DNA of 9,096 bases from Planctomycetota bacterium (GCA_023621895.1 JAMOAF010000314.1:1-9096); one strand, 5' to 3'; shown: positions 1 to 7,695, counted from the first letter of the stretch. Notes: generated by a model not told the origin, from the sequence alone. Made by a program: numbers and translations.

Positions 1-519
1 ATAATGTGCGGCAGGCACGATGGGCTTCTTGTAAATCTCCGCCAAGAGGGATGCGAATCTCAGTTCTTGATGGGATCCGGCACCGGTCAGAAAAAAGACA
101 TCCACCTCGTCCTTGTCGGCATCGAGCTCGCGGATATCCTCATAGGACGGCTTGGCGTTTTCTGGAAACTCGAAATAGGCGGGCTGGAGAAGGACGGCGT
201 GATGACTCAGGCTGTCTTTCAAACTCGCCACGGTTCGGGCGAATGCCTGTCGCTCTTGAACCACTTTCTCTTCAGGGCTCGGCATGTCGCCGTATACGCA
301 TGGTCCCTCCCAGGTCGTGGAATTGATCATCGCATAATAGACGAGCTTCACGTTGATTTTTACGTCGCGAGGATTACCGCCCCCTTCCCGGTGCAACGGC
401 GGAGCCTCCCGCCGGGCAGCCTGCACTGGAGGATTCGCAGATGCCGGTGTTGCGTTGAGGCACAGGCCAGTCAGACCGAAACCAGCAGCGCCGAGGAACG
501 TGCGTCTGTTCGTTTTCAT
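1..519 (-). CDS. Tat-signal secreted protein of unknown function (3' end missing, window edge)
   Basis: The frame opens at ATG 519-517 and stays open to the window edge, giving 173 residues and no stop. The N-terminus is a clear twin-arginine signal: MKTNRRTFLGAAG carries R5-R6 followed by T-F-L, then a hydrophobic stretch to about residue 23 and an A-S-A cleavage site near residue 28. The protein is therefore likely exported folded by the Tat system. The mature part has a low-complexity linker (about 29-52), then an alternating hydrophobic/charged pattern with VKINVKLVYYAMI (53-65), VDVFFLTGAG and a KKPIVPAAH segment at the visible end. This looks like a Rossmann-type alpha/beta start and faintly recalls L-fucose isomerase-like proteins of planctomycetes, but that is a weak inference. 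No strong Shine-Dalgarno precedes the ATG. It is 161 bp downstream of the transporter ATPase gene and may have its own promoter. Confidence 0.82.
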   Translation of the reverse strand, partial: MKTNRRTFLGAAGFGLTGLCLNATPASANPPVQAARREAPPLHREGGGNPRDVKINVKLVYYAMINSTTWEGPCVYGDMPSPEEKVVQERQAFARTVASLKDSLSHHAVLLQPAYFEFPENAKPSYEDIRELDADKDEVDVFFLTGAGSHQELRFASLLAEIYKKPIVPAAHY

Positions 520-559
520 AGCGATGCACCAGGATCCAAATTCCGTAACCGTTGACGGG

Positions 560-578
560 TCTCGGGAACACCCCGAGA
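560..578 (-). terminator. Perfect 7-bp hairpin in the gap between the ATPase gene and the Tat-protein gene
   Basis: Seen directly: TCTCGGG (560-566) and CCCGAGA (572-578) are perfect inverted repeats around a 5-base loop. On the minus strand it lies 102 bases past the ATPase stop and 41 bases before the start of the Tat-protein gene. No U-run follows it, so it is not a classical intrinsic terminator. If the promoter candidate at 603-611 is used, the hairpin sits in the 5' leader of the downstream gene and could instead affect translation or RNA stability. Confidence 0.35.
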
Positions 579-602
579 AGGCCACCTCCGAACGTCAGGC
601 CC

Positions 603-633
603 ATTGTAGCACGTAAGAGCCTGGGAGTGTCGG
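603..633 (-). promoter_or_regulatory. Candidate extended -10 promoter for the Tat-protein gene
   Basis: On the minus strand the sequence TGCTACAAT (611-603) matches an extended -10 element (TGn plus TACAAT, five of six to TATAAT). A weak -35-like CCGACA lies at 633-628 with a long 19-base spacer, which extended -10 promoters tolerate. Transcription would begin near 597 and give a leader of about 75 bases that contains the 560-578 hairpin. This is a pattern match only, and planctomycete promoters are poorly defined. Confidence 0.3.
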
Positions 634-680
634 GGGCAGTCTTCCGGTATCACGGGGGCCTACCTGCTGCTCGTTTTGGC

Positions 681-1436
681 CTACATCAGCAACTGGCTCA
701 GAAATCGTTGCGTTCGCGCCGCTTGAGGATTGCCCAGCACCTCGTTTGGCGGGCCTTCTTCGACGACGCGGCCATCGGCAAGGACGATGACGCGGTCGGC
801 GGCGCGGCGGGCGAAACCGATCTCGTGGGTGACCAACAGGAGCGTCAGCCCGTCGCGGCGGAGGTCCTCGAGCACGGCCAGCACTTCGCATTTCAGTTCC
901 GGGTCCAGCGAGCTGGTGATCTCGTCGCACAACAGCCCGCGGGGCTCCATCGCCAGGGCCCGCGCGATGGCGACGCGCTGCTTCTGGCCGCCGGACAGCT
1001 CGCGGGGATAGGCGCCGGCGCGATCGCCGAGGCCGACCCGCTGGAGCAACTGCCGGCCGCGGCGGGCGGCCTCGTGACGGCCAGCGCCGAGGACGTGGAC
1101 GGGGGCTTCGATGACGTTCTCCAGGGCGGTCAGGTGGGGGAAGAGCTGGAAGTCCTGGAAGATCATGCCGAAGACGCGGCGGACCTGGCGGACCGGGGCG
1201 CCGCCGTGATCATGTCCCGGGCGGAGGACGTGGGGGCCGACGCGGATCTCGCCCGCCTCAAAAGTGTTCAGCCCGTTGATGCAGCGCAAGAGCGTTGACT
1301 TGCCCGCACCGCTCGGCCCGATCAGGGCCACGGTCTGGCCGGTGTCGACGGCGAGGCTGACGTTGTCGAGGACCAGTCGCGCGCCAAAGCGCTTGGTCAG
1401 GCCGGTGATGGCGACCTGGTGCGGGGTGTGATTCAC
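681..1436 (-). CDS. Polar amino acid ABC transporter ATP-binding protein (GlnQ/HisP type)
   Basis: A 251-residue cytoplasmic ATPase that would power the import channel encoded just upstream. All signature elements are present in order: Walker A GPSGAGKST (40-48), Q-loop glutamine Q94 in MIFQDFQLFPH, ABC signature LSGGQ (147-151), Walker B ending in L-L-C-D-E (E172), D-loop SSLDPE (175-180) and switch histidine H204. Length and motif spellings fit the polar amino acid uptake subfamily (GlnQ, HisP, ArtP), which is about 240-260 residues long. The usual DEPTS after Walker B reads DEITS, a tolerated variant in this subfamily. The start is GTG (1436-1434), overlapping the permease stop as GTGA, with a G-rich ribosome site GGGGGAAGGG at 1449-1440, so translation is probably coupled. 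The exact amino acid is unknown, so no gene symbol is given. Confidence 0.95.
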   Translation of the reverse strand: MNHTPHQVAITGLTKRFGARLVLDNVSLAVDTGQTVALIGPSGAGKSTLLRCINGLNTFEAGEIRVGPHVLRPGHDHGGAPVRQVRRVFGMIFQDFQLFPHLTALENVIEAPVHVLGAGRHEAARRGRQLLQRVGLGDRAGAYPRELSGGQKQRVAIARALAMEPRGLLCDEITSSLDPELKCEVLAVLEDLRRDGLTLLLVTHEIGFARRAADRVIVLADGRVVEEGPPNEVLGNPQAARTQRFLSQLLM

Positions 1437-1449
1437 TGGCCCTTCCCCC
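1433..1449 (-). promoter_or_regulatory. GTGA stop/start overlap with ribosome binding site
   Basis: The permease ends in TGA at 1435-1433 and the ATPase starts with GTG at 1436-1434, sharing a GTGA. The purine-rich GGGGGAAGGG (1449-1440) lies three bases before the GTG, inside the last codons of the permease. This fixes the ATPase start and implies coupled translation of the two transporter subunits. Confidence 0.7.
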
Positions 1450-2938
1450 AGCGGTGTTCGAGACGCCGCGACAGGTAGCCCAGCGGCACGGACATGACCA
1501 GGTACAACAGCGCCGTCGCCGCGCCGATTTCAAGATACTTCAAGCTCGACTTGGAGAGGATCTGGTACTGCTTGGTCAGCTCGACGACGGCCACGATGCT
1601 CACCAGGCTGGTGTCCTTGAACAGGGCGACGAAGTCGTTGGTCATCGGCGGGAGGATGACGCGTACGGCTTGGGGAAAAACGATGCGGCGGAAGGTCAGC
1701 CAGCGCGACATGCCGAGCGACGCGGCGGCTTCCCACTGCCCGGCGGGAACCGAGCGGACGCCGGCGCGGTAGATTTCGGCCTCGTAGGCCGCGTAGTTCA
1801 GCCCGAAGCCGAGGATGGCCGCCGTCATTGGGGCCAGCCGCAAGTCGATCCAGAGATCGTAGCGGTCGGAGATGGCCGGCAGCCCGTAGTAGAGGAAGTA
1901 GAGCAACAGGAGCACGGGGATGCCGCGAAAGAACTCGACGTAGACGGTGGCCGCCGCCCGGACCGGCCATGGGCCGTAGAGACGCGCCAGCGCCAGGGGC
2001 AAGCCGAGTAGTACGGCCAAGGCCATGCTGAGGATGCTGATTTCGATGGTCACCGCGGCCCCCTGGAGCAACAGCGGCACATAAACGGCGGGGGTCCACT
2101 TGCCGCTCGATTCGCGAAGCACGTCCTGGATTTCGCCCGAGTGCAGACGCGCCTGGTCGGCGTTCCAAAGGCGCCACTTTTCGTAGATCCGCTTTAGCTC
2201 GCCGGATTCGAGCAGGTGCTCGATAGCCTTGTCAACCTCCGTGGCCAATTCCTCCTGGTCCTTGCGAAAGACAATCGCGTAGTAGCCCGGGTTGAGGGGC
2301 TGGCCGACGAATTTCAGCTTCTTATTCCCCGCGGCGTAGTACATGGCGATGGGCAGATCGAGGAAGACCGCATCCACGTTGCCGTTCTGGAGGTCCAGGT
2401 ACGGCTCGGTCTGGTTGTCATAACTCCGGGTGCGGATGCCGAGCTGGTCCAAGAGTCGCTTGGCGGCCGTGTCGTCCAGCGTGCCCACCACGGCGTCCAT
2501 CGCCAGGCAGTCTTCGAGCGTAGTGAAACGGTCCTCCTCGGCCCGCACGACGAGCTGCTCGGTGTAGACATAGTAGGGGCGACTGAGGCGGAAGGCCTTG
2601 GCGCGGTCCGGCGTAACCTCGATGCCGTTCATGGCGAAATCGAAGTCGCGGCGGTCCAGGCCGGCCAAAAGCCGGATGTAGTCGTACTGCACCCACTCGA
2701 TTGCTCGGCCCAACTCCCTGGCAAGCGCCCCAGCCAGATCGACCTCGAAGCCGACGGTCTTTGCGGGGTCGTCGGGGTCCTTGAAGATATAGGGGGCGCC
2801 CCCCTCGGCGTCCGCCGCCCAGCGGAGCGGCCGCGGCTCGGCCGGCTTGCCGGCGCCGTCGCACGCAGCCTGGCAACAGAGGACAGCCAGCGCGGACAGA
2901 AGCGAACCGAGGGCTCTCAGGTGGACAGTCTTTGGCAT
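1433..2938 (-). CDS. Amino acid ABC transporter substrate-binding/permease fusion protein (GlnP-like)
   Basis: A 501-residue membrane protein that captures a polar amino acid or similar solute and forms the channel. The start is ATG 2938-2936. The reading frame is open for another 265 codons upstream, but those overlap the hydrolase gene and are not coding. Residues 1-26 form a signal segment ending in Q-A-A-C, possibly a weak lipobox. Residues 36-258 are a bacterial extracellular solute-binding family 3 domain. GIEVTPDRAKAF with T109 and R112 matches the carboxylate-binding region, and NVDAVFLD carries D189 and D194. Residues 283-490 are a HisM/GlnP-type permease with about five membrane segments and the ATPase-docking EAA loop (WEAAASLGMSRW, about 402-413, then the PQAVRVILPP end). 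Domain order binding-then-permease matches the GlnP fusions of Gram-positive bacteria. The gene starts 17 bp after the hydrolase stop; no strong Shine-Dalgarno is visible. The substrate is not determined. Confidence 0.93.
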   Translation of the reverse strand: MPKTVHLRALGSLLSALAVLCCQAACDGAGKPAEPRPLRWAADAEGGAPYIFKDPDDPAKTVGFEVDLAGALARELGRAIEWVQYDYIRLLAGLDRRDFDFAMNGIEVTPDRAKAFRLSRPYYVYTEQLVVRAEEDRFTTLEDCLAMDAVVGTLDDTAAKRLLDQLGIRTRSYDNQTEPYLDLQNGNVDAVFLDLPIAMYYAAGNKKLKFVGQPLNPGYYAIVFRKDQEELATEVDKAIEHLLESGELKRIYEKWRLWNADQARLHSGEIQDVLRESSGKWTPAVYVPLLLQGAAVTIEISILSMALAVLLGLPLALARLYGPWPVRAAATVYVEFFRGIPVLLLLYFLYYGLPAISDRYDLWIDLRLAPMTAAILGFGLNYAAYEAEIYRAGVRSVPAGQWEAAASLGMSRWLTFRRIVFPQAVRVILPPMTNDFVALFKDTSLVSIVAVVELTKQYQILSKSSLKYLEIGAATALLYLVMSVPLGYLSRRLEHRWGKGQ

Positions 2939-2955
2939 CCGGTTAATGGTGGCAT

Positions 2956-4932
2956 TTACGGGCGTGGACGGTCCCGGCCGGACCCTTGCGCGGCGCGGAC
3001 CCACGCTGGAGTCGCCGGCTCTCGGAAGGGGCCGGTCCGCAGGGCTTCGATCTGGGCGTCGTCGAGGGAGCCGTACCAATAGAGGGCAACGCCGTTGCCG
3101 GGCAGCTTCCGCTGGCAGAAGCCGATCAGGTCGGCCACGAGGCTTGCTTCGCGGCTGACCACCTTGCCCGTCTCCGTCTTCTCGTAGTTGCCGACGATGA
3201 TCGCGGCCGCCTCGGGACGCTTGAGCTGGGCACGGATCGTTTCGGTCTTCTGCCAGGAGAGGCGCCGCGCGTAGTCCATGCTGTAGATCACGTCCACCCA
3301 GCCCTCCTGGGCCCACCAGAAGTCGTTGCGGCCCTGCGTGCCCGGCTTGTCGGTGGGTAGATACGGATGGCCGTCGACGCTGATCACCAGCTCTGGCCGG
3401 GCAGCGCGGGCTTGAGTGGAAAACGAGCGGACAATGCCGGCAACGGCGCCGTCTTGCCACTGGACGAGGTTCGGGTACGGCCAGCCGCCCGCGCCAGTCT
3501 GTTTCATGTCGTTGAGCAGGTCTCCGCCGAATTGCCGGCGATACGAGGCTTGCGCCGTCGCGCTGGTCGAAATGCCGATCGTGCGAATATAGTCCAGGTT
3601 GATCCCATCGACGTCGTAATGCTGCACGACCTCGATCATCAGATCGACGGCGAACTTGCGGAATGCCGGATTGTGGACCTCGCACGCGCCGGCGGGCGTT
3701 CCTTCCTCGATGTAGGGCGCAAGCGGTTCCCACCGCGGATCGGCATAGCAGACGCAGAACCAGGGATGGACTTCAATTCCGCGGGCGTGCGCGACTTGAA
3801 TCAGGTGCGCCAGTGGATCGAAGCCCGGCTGCTCCTCGCGGACGATCTTCTCGACGCCCCGCTCCATCGGTGTCAGCTTGCTCGGCCAGCACGCGCCGCG
3901 GCCGTGCCAGACGCAGGGGATATAGACATTGAAGCCGGCGCGGGCGATCCGCTCGATCACCTTTTCAGCCTGCCCGGGCGCCGCCCAGCGGCTCGATTCA
4001 TCCAAGAGGGCGCGGCTCTCCAGAATCCGCCCGGCGGAGTCGCGCCGCGGCGCGTAGGGCTGCCGCAGCACGTCGTACAGCCAGGCCTCGCGCTGCCGCT
4101 CGACCGCCCGCCAGTTCGGTTCCTGCGCGCGGAACAGTTCCCTGACCTGCTCCTTGCTCAGCGCGCGGTCGAGAATCGTGAGTTGGTCAAACACTCCGTC
4201 GGCCGAACGGCCTTTGGCCGCGGGCGTGCCGCGGTCGCTGCCGAGGTAGAACGGAGTCCGCGGCGCCGGCGCGCCGTCGCATGGGCGGACCGCCGCGGCG
4301 GCCAGCTCCCCATCGACGTAAAACCGGGCCGAAGCCTGGTCCCTGAATTGCCAGGTGACCACGAACTGCCGCCACTGGTCCTTCACAAACGTCAGCGGAC
4401 AATTGCAGTGCAGGTAGAGCTGGTTTTCGAAGACCAGGTAGGTGTAGGGCGCGCCCTCTGGTTCCCACCAGCCGTCGCTGAGCACGCAGTAGCCGTGCTT
4501 GCCGTCGTCCCATCCCCAGGACAGAAGCGTGTGCGACGGGCCGCCCGCCGTGGTCGACCAGTTCGGCTTGAACCAGAAGATGATCGTGCCCTGTTGGGGC
4601 AAGAGCTTGCCCGATGTCGGAATTGCCAGGAAGCCGCCCGGCTTGATCTCCAGACCTTGGCCCCACTTGCCCGGCACGAGCGAAACGCCTTGCGCCGGGA
4701 TGGCGGAAGACTCGGCGGCCGCTTCGGCCTTTGGCAATGACTCGAACCGGTCGAGAAACAGCGTGCCCTCGATGGGTTCCGGCTCTCCCTCGGCCAACGC
4801 CGCGGCCGGCGCGTTCGCCGCAAGCGCCGCAAGGGCTAGCGAAACGGCGAGCAGCCGCCGCGCGGCGTGCAGGCCGCCGGCCGCTTCTCCGCGCGAAAAC
4901 ACCGCGCGGAACACAATCGCAGGACTCTTCAC
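2956..4932 (-). CDS. Secreted LamG-like + GHL10/DUF187-type glycoside hydrolase-like protein
   Basis: A 658-residue exported protein. The start is GTG (4932-4930), supported by AAGGAAG five bases upstream. Residues 25-48 form a hydrophobic signal ending in A-L-A before EGE, behind an unusually long basic n-region. Residues 57-268 form a LamG/concanavalin A-like beta-sandwich: it opens with GTLFLDRFES, has the family pattern GTIIFWFKPNW and FYVDGEL, and closes with DQLTILDRALSKEQVREL. Residues 315-622 resemble the GHL10 (DUF187) TIM barrel: GFNVYIPCVWHGRG, then HPWFCVCYADP, DGINLDYIR (442-450), LVISVDGHPYLP and DVIYSMDYAR (about 547-555). The family includes Bacillus YngK and E. coli DigH (YddW), the latter known to cut denuded peptidoglycan glycan strands. 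Activity here is inferred, and the acidic residues D442 and D447 are candidate active-site positions. The gap to the upstream gene is 114 bp and to the downstream transporter 17 bp. LamG probably aids polymer binding. Confidence 0.9.
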   Translation of the reverse strand: MKSPAIVFRAVFSRGEAAGGLHAARRLLAVSLALAALAANAPAAALAEGEPEPIEGTLFLDRFESLPKAEAAAESSAIPAQGVSLVPGKWGQGLEIKPGGFLAIPTSGKLLPQQGTIIFWFKPNWSTTAGGPSHTLLSWGWDDGKHGYCVLSDGWWEPEGAPYTYLVFENQLYLHCNCPLTFVKDQWRQFVVTWQFRDQASARFYVDGELAAAAVRPCDGAPAPRTPFYLGSDRGTPAAKGRSADGVFDQLTILDRALSKEQVRELFRAQEPNWRAVERQREAWLYDVLRQPYAPRRDSAGRILESRALLDESSRWAAPGQAEKVIERIARAGFNVYIPCVWHGRGACWPSKLTPMERGVEKIVREEQPGFDPLAHLIQVAHARGIEVHPWFCVCYADPRWEPLAPYIEEGTPAGACEVHNPAFRKFAVDLMIEVVQHYDVDGINLDYIRTIGISTSATAQASYRRQFGGDLLNDMKQTGAGGWPYPNLVQWQDGAVAGIVRSFSTQARAARPELVISVDGHPYLPTDKPGTQGRNDFWWAQEGWVDVIYSMDYARRLSWQKTETIRAQLKRPEAAAIIVGNYEKTETGKVVSREASLVADLIGFCQRKLPGNGVALYWYGSLDDAQIEALRTGPFREPATPAWVRAAQGSGRDRPRP

Positions 4933-4937
4933 GGAGG

Positions 4938-4944
4938 CTTCCTT
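4938..4944 (-). promoter_or_regulatory. Ribosome binding site deciding the GTG start of the hydrolase gene
   Basis: AAGGAAG at 4944-4938 on the minus strand lies five bases before GTG 4932-4930. No ATG in the same frame gives a comparable site while keeping the signal peptide, so the GTG start is preferred. Confidence 0.6.
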
Positions 4945-5000
4945 GGCTGGCGGTGATGGTTTCTGCCTTCAAGACCGAGTTGGTTCCCTGACGGGGTTGT

Positions 5001-5040
5001 CCCACTTTTTGCGTGGGGAACTTTGCCGCGAGAAGGCAAA
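5001..5040 (-). terminator. Two tandem small hairpins after the 882-residue protein gene
   Basis: Seen directly in the 114-bp gap: TTTGCC (5022-5027) pairs with GGCAAA (5035-5040) around a 7-base loop, starting six bases past the TAG stop of the upstream gene. Then CCCAC (5001-5005) pairs with GTGGG (5013-5017) around a 7-base loop. Neither is followed by a U-run on the minus strand, so efficient intrinsic termination is doubtful. They may stabilise or partly attenuate the transcript, changing expression of the hydrolase and transporter relative to the first two genes. Confidence 0.3.
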
Positions 5041-5046
5041 AGGATT

Positions 5047-7695
5047 CTACTCAATCGTAATCAGCGCGACAACGATCTCGCCGGCCTTTTGCATGTCGAA
5101 ACAGGCGGCGCGCAGCGCGTGGCGGCCGGTTTTCTCGAGCTTGATCGGGCCGGCGTAGAGTTCGCTCTTGCGCGTGGGCGCGCTTCCGTCGAGTGTGTAG
5201 CGAGTCTCCGCCCCGGCGCCGACAATCTCCACTTCAACCGGCGGAGTGAAGACGCCGGCACGCCTGGTCTTGCCCTTGACCGCGACGATTGGCAAGGGCT
5301 GGTCGGACGGCGAAATCCACGAACAACGGCCCTCCGCGCGGCAGGTTTCCTCCCCGCGATTCAGCCCGTCGACAGCCAACATCAGGCCGGCGAACACCTG
5401 CTGGCCGAAGTCGGCGTTATCCGCCGCGATTTGCTCCCAGGTCACGGCATCGCCCGAGACCAGCGCCGCCAGCCGAGGGCCGCGGCGGATGATGCGGAGG
5501 AACATCGGCGAGGTGGCAAGCTGCTGGTTGCCGCGGCTTCGCTGGTTGGACCAGGGGCCACCGCGGCTCTCGCAAGAGGCGATCAGCGGCCGGCCCGAAG
5601 CCGCATTGCCAGAGGCGCTGACGAAAAGATACTTCGCCACGTCGTCCAGTCGATCGCGAACCATCAAGCCGAGCTTGGCGATGCCGCCGGGCCGGCCCTC
5701 GACGCGGATATCGTCAACGCGGCAGACGAGGTCCACGTCGCCCGACGCCTTTTGAAACGCCATTGTCCCGGCCGAGTCGCGGCCGCGGGCAGCCGGCCCC
5801 GCGCCGGCGAAACGGAATTCGCCGCCGGCATGTTTTACGGTTCCGGCCGCTTCCGGTTGGCCGATCGCCGTGACAAGCCACCCTTGGGGAACCTCGTGTG
5901 GCTCGTTGGAGACAAGGAGCTTGAAGAGCCTGCCTGTATAACCACCGGTGCCGTCCGAGCAGACCACGTGGATGGGATAGACGCGTCCGGGATCGTCCTT
6001 GGGCACGGTGAAACTGAATTGATCACCCAGCAGCCTTCCCACCTCTCCCGGCCAGCGATAGAAAATCACCGGGAAACCCTCGGGGTCGCGAGCATCGAGA
6101 CGGAAACGGACCGTTTCGCCAGGTCGGCCGAACGCCGTGTCGCAAGGCAGATCCGCGCCGAGCAGCGGCCGCAGGTTTTGCGTGACCTCGGGGCGGTTGA
6201 GCTTCTTCAGCTCGTCCTGCTTCTCCTTGGACAACTCGTCCGGCTCGTGCGGATAGTCGTCCAGTTCGTTTTCCTCGGGCCAATAAAAGTTCACGAACAC
6301 AGGGTTGCTGGGAAGCCCCGCGCCGTTGCCAGCGAAGAGGACGACCGGGATGCGGCCCTTGGGCAGTTTCGGATCGTGTTCGACGCGGATGCGAAAGACG
6401 CCCGGCTCGTTGTCCTTTTCGATGGCCACGTTCCGCTGGTTCGGATAGACGCCGTGGCACGCGTAGGTCAGCTTGCGATCCTCCAGATCGTAGCTTTCTC
6501 GCAGGCTGATGCGGGCCGTGATCGTCTCCCCGGGGCGTCCCCAGATTCGCACGAGCGTCTTGTTCGCGCTCTTGATGCGCGGGTCCTCCGCCGCGCCGCT
6601 TCGGATCGTCTTGCCGTCCTTCTCGACGCAAAGCTCCAGCAACTTGAGGATCGCCACGGGCGGGGCGACCTCCATATTCCGGGCCAATTCGATCATCCGC
6701 CTGAGGTGGGCGGTCTCGTCGTAACTGTGGTAGTGCGGATTGGCCGGGCAGTAATGCGGGTGAGGAATCTCGCCGCTGGAACAATAGGCCGGGCGGTGCC
6801 GCAGCTCGCTCTCGAAGGGCAGCTCCTTGCCCTCGGCATCCACGTAGGGCAGAGCCGCCTTGAAGATCGTCAGCAGCGGGATCGCGTAGGCCCCATTGCG
6901 TTTGAGCGAATCCTTCGTGCTCCTGGACATGCAGCCGCCGGCAAGCATCATCTTCAAGAGCGCCGGCGTCTCGCTGCCCGACTGACCGAGCGAGTGATAG
7001 GAGTGGCCGAACAGGCCATCGTAGAGGTCCAGCACTTTCTCGGGCCGCTTGTCCTCGTAGGAGGCATGAGCGGGGGTTGCCCTGAGGCAATTGGCGAAGA
7101 AGAAGTTCCGCTCGGTATCGTCGTTGCTGGCAAAGTCGTCGACAATATGGCGGCCGCGATAGGCAAACGACTGGCTGGTGAAATTCACCCCGAGCCGGAA
7201 ACGGCCTGCCGGATTGAAGGCAAATCCGTAGTTGACGTTGATGAACTGCCCAGCAAGCGTGATGCTCTGGCGGCCGTCGCTCCAGGAAGTGGGGATGTTC
7301 GTGTGCGCGCCGTCCATCGTGGCATAGCAGTCGTCCCAGAAACCGGCGGTCTCTGGCGGGCGGGGAAAGACCTTGAGCAGGGGCAGCCCGGCCGCGCCCT
7401 GGGGGCCCTGAGAGAAATCCGGATACTTCCGGTCGCTCACCGGCGGCGGCGCAAACTCGCGCTCGACGATCGTCCGGTCCTTGATCTCCTTGCGGTTGGC
7501 ATACGCCACCGGCGTCTGGTCCTCCGTCCAGAGCCGCCAGGCCGGCCGCTCGTAGAAGGGGTTCTTGATCTTGGCCGCGGGCTCGGCCGGCAAGACCGGC
7601 GCTGCGCCCGGCCAAGCCAGCACAAGCAGCGCAATGATAAGGACTGCCCCGCGGCCCCTTCGTCCGCGAGCGTTCACGGCGAGAATCAACGCCAT
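5047..7695 (-). CDS. Large secreted multidomain protein: His/Cys-rich N-terminal region, Ig-like, DUF1349-like and chitobiase C-terminal-like domains
   Basis: An 882-residue exported protein, function unknown. ATG 7695-7693 is preceded by GGAAAGG (7710-7704), eight bases away. Residues 11-37 are a signal peptide (basic GRRGRG, hydrophobic core, A-E-P region). Residues 40-470 are an unassigned domain containing W/Y-rich segments, GLFGHSYHSLGQSG, KRNGAYAIPLLTIFK and a dense cluster with H300, C305, H312, H314, C316, H321, H323 and H330; its GAYAIPLL...MIELARN...PPVAILKLLE pattern recalls long planctomycete secreted hypotheticals. Within it, about 375-470 looks like a beta-sandwich. Residues 523-597 look like an Ig/cadherin-type repeat (GRPGETVRFRLDARDPEG...). 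Residues 603-795 fit a DUF1349-like concanavalin fold (GDVDLVCRVDDI, KLGLMVRD, SGDAVTWEQIA, VFAGLMLAV). Residues 812-870 fit the chitobiase/beta-hexosaminidase C-terminal fold (TRYTLDGSAPT). It starts 30 bp after the methyltransferase gene, so it is probably cotranscribed. A binding or scaffold role, or an unknown enzyme, are both possible. Confidence 0.87.
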   Translation of the reverse strand: MALILAVNARGRRGRGAVLIIALLVLAWPGAAPVLPAEPAAKIKNPFYERPAWRLWTEDQTPVAYANRKEIKDRTIVEREFAPPPVSDRKYPDFSQGPQGAAGLPLLKVFPRPPETAGFWDDCYATMDGAHTNIPTSWSDGRQSITLAGQFINVNYGFAFNPAGRFRLGVNFTSQSFAYRGRHIVDDFASNDDTERNFFFANCLRATPAHASYEDKRPEKVLDLYDGLFGHSYHSLGQSGSETPALLKMMLAGGCMSRSTKDSLKRNGAYAIPLLTIFKAALPYVDAEGKELPFESELRHRPAYCSSGEIPHPHYCPANPHYHSYDETAHLRRMIELARNMEVAPPVAILKLLELCVEKDGKTIRSGAAEDPRIKSANKTLVRIWGRPGETITARISLRESYDLEDRKLTYACHGVYPNQRNVAIEKDNEPGVFRIRVEHDPKLPKGRIPVVLFAGNGAGLPSNPVFVNFYWPEENELDDYPHEPDELSKEKQDELKKLNRPEVTQNLRPLLGADLPCDTAFGRPGETVRFRLDARDPEGFPVIFYRWPGEVGRLLGDQFSFTVPKDDPGRVYPIHVVCSDGTGGYTGRLFKLLVSNEPHEVPQGWLVTAIGQPEAAGTVKHAGGEFRFAGAGPAARGRDSAGTMAFQKASGDVDLVCRVDDIRVEGRPGGIAKLGLMVRDRLDDVAKYLFVSASGNAASGRPLIASCESRGGPWSNQRSRGNQQLATSPMFLRIIRRGPRLAALVSGDAVTWEQIAADNADFGQQVFAGLMLAVDGLNRGEETCRAEGRCSWISPSDQPLPIVAVKGKTRRAGVFTPPVEVEIVGAGAETRYTLDGSAPTRKSELYAGPIKLEKTGRHALRAACFDMQKAGEIVVALITIE

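Noticed and set aside
552..1298. A plus-strand open frame opposite the ATPase gene
   Set aside because: It is the antisense of an ATPase with every ABC motif intact, and its sequence has no recognisable domain.
2939..3733. A 265-codon in-frame extension upstream of the transporter fusion start
   Set aside because: It runs across the 3' part of the hydrolase gene in another frame, is Arg/Pro-rich without family similarity, and would bury the signal peptide. The start at 2938 gives a normal N-terminus.
3367..4740. A 457-codon plus-strand open frame opposite the hydrolase gene
   Set aside because: Its product looks compositional only, whereas the minus strand encodes clear LamG and GHL10 features over the same bases.
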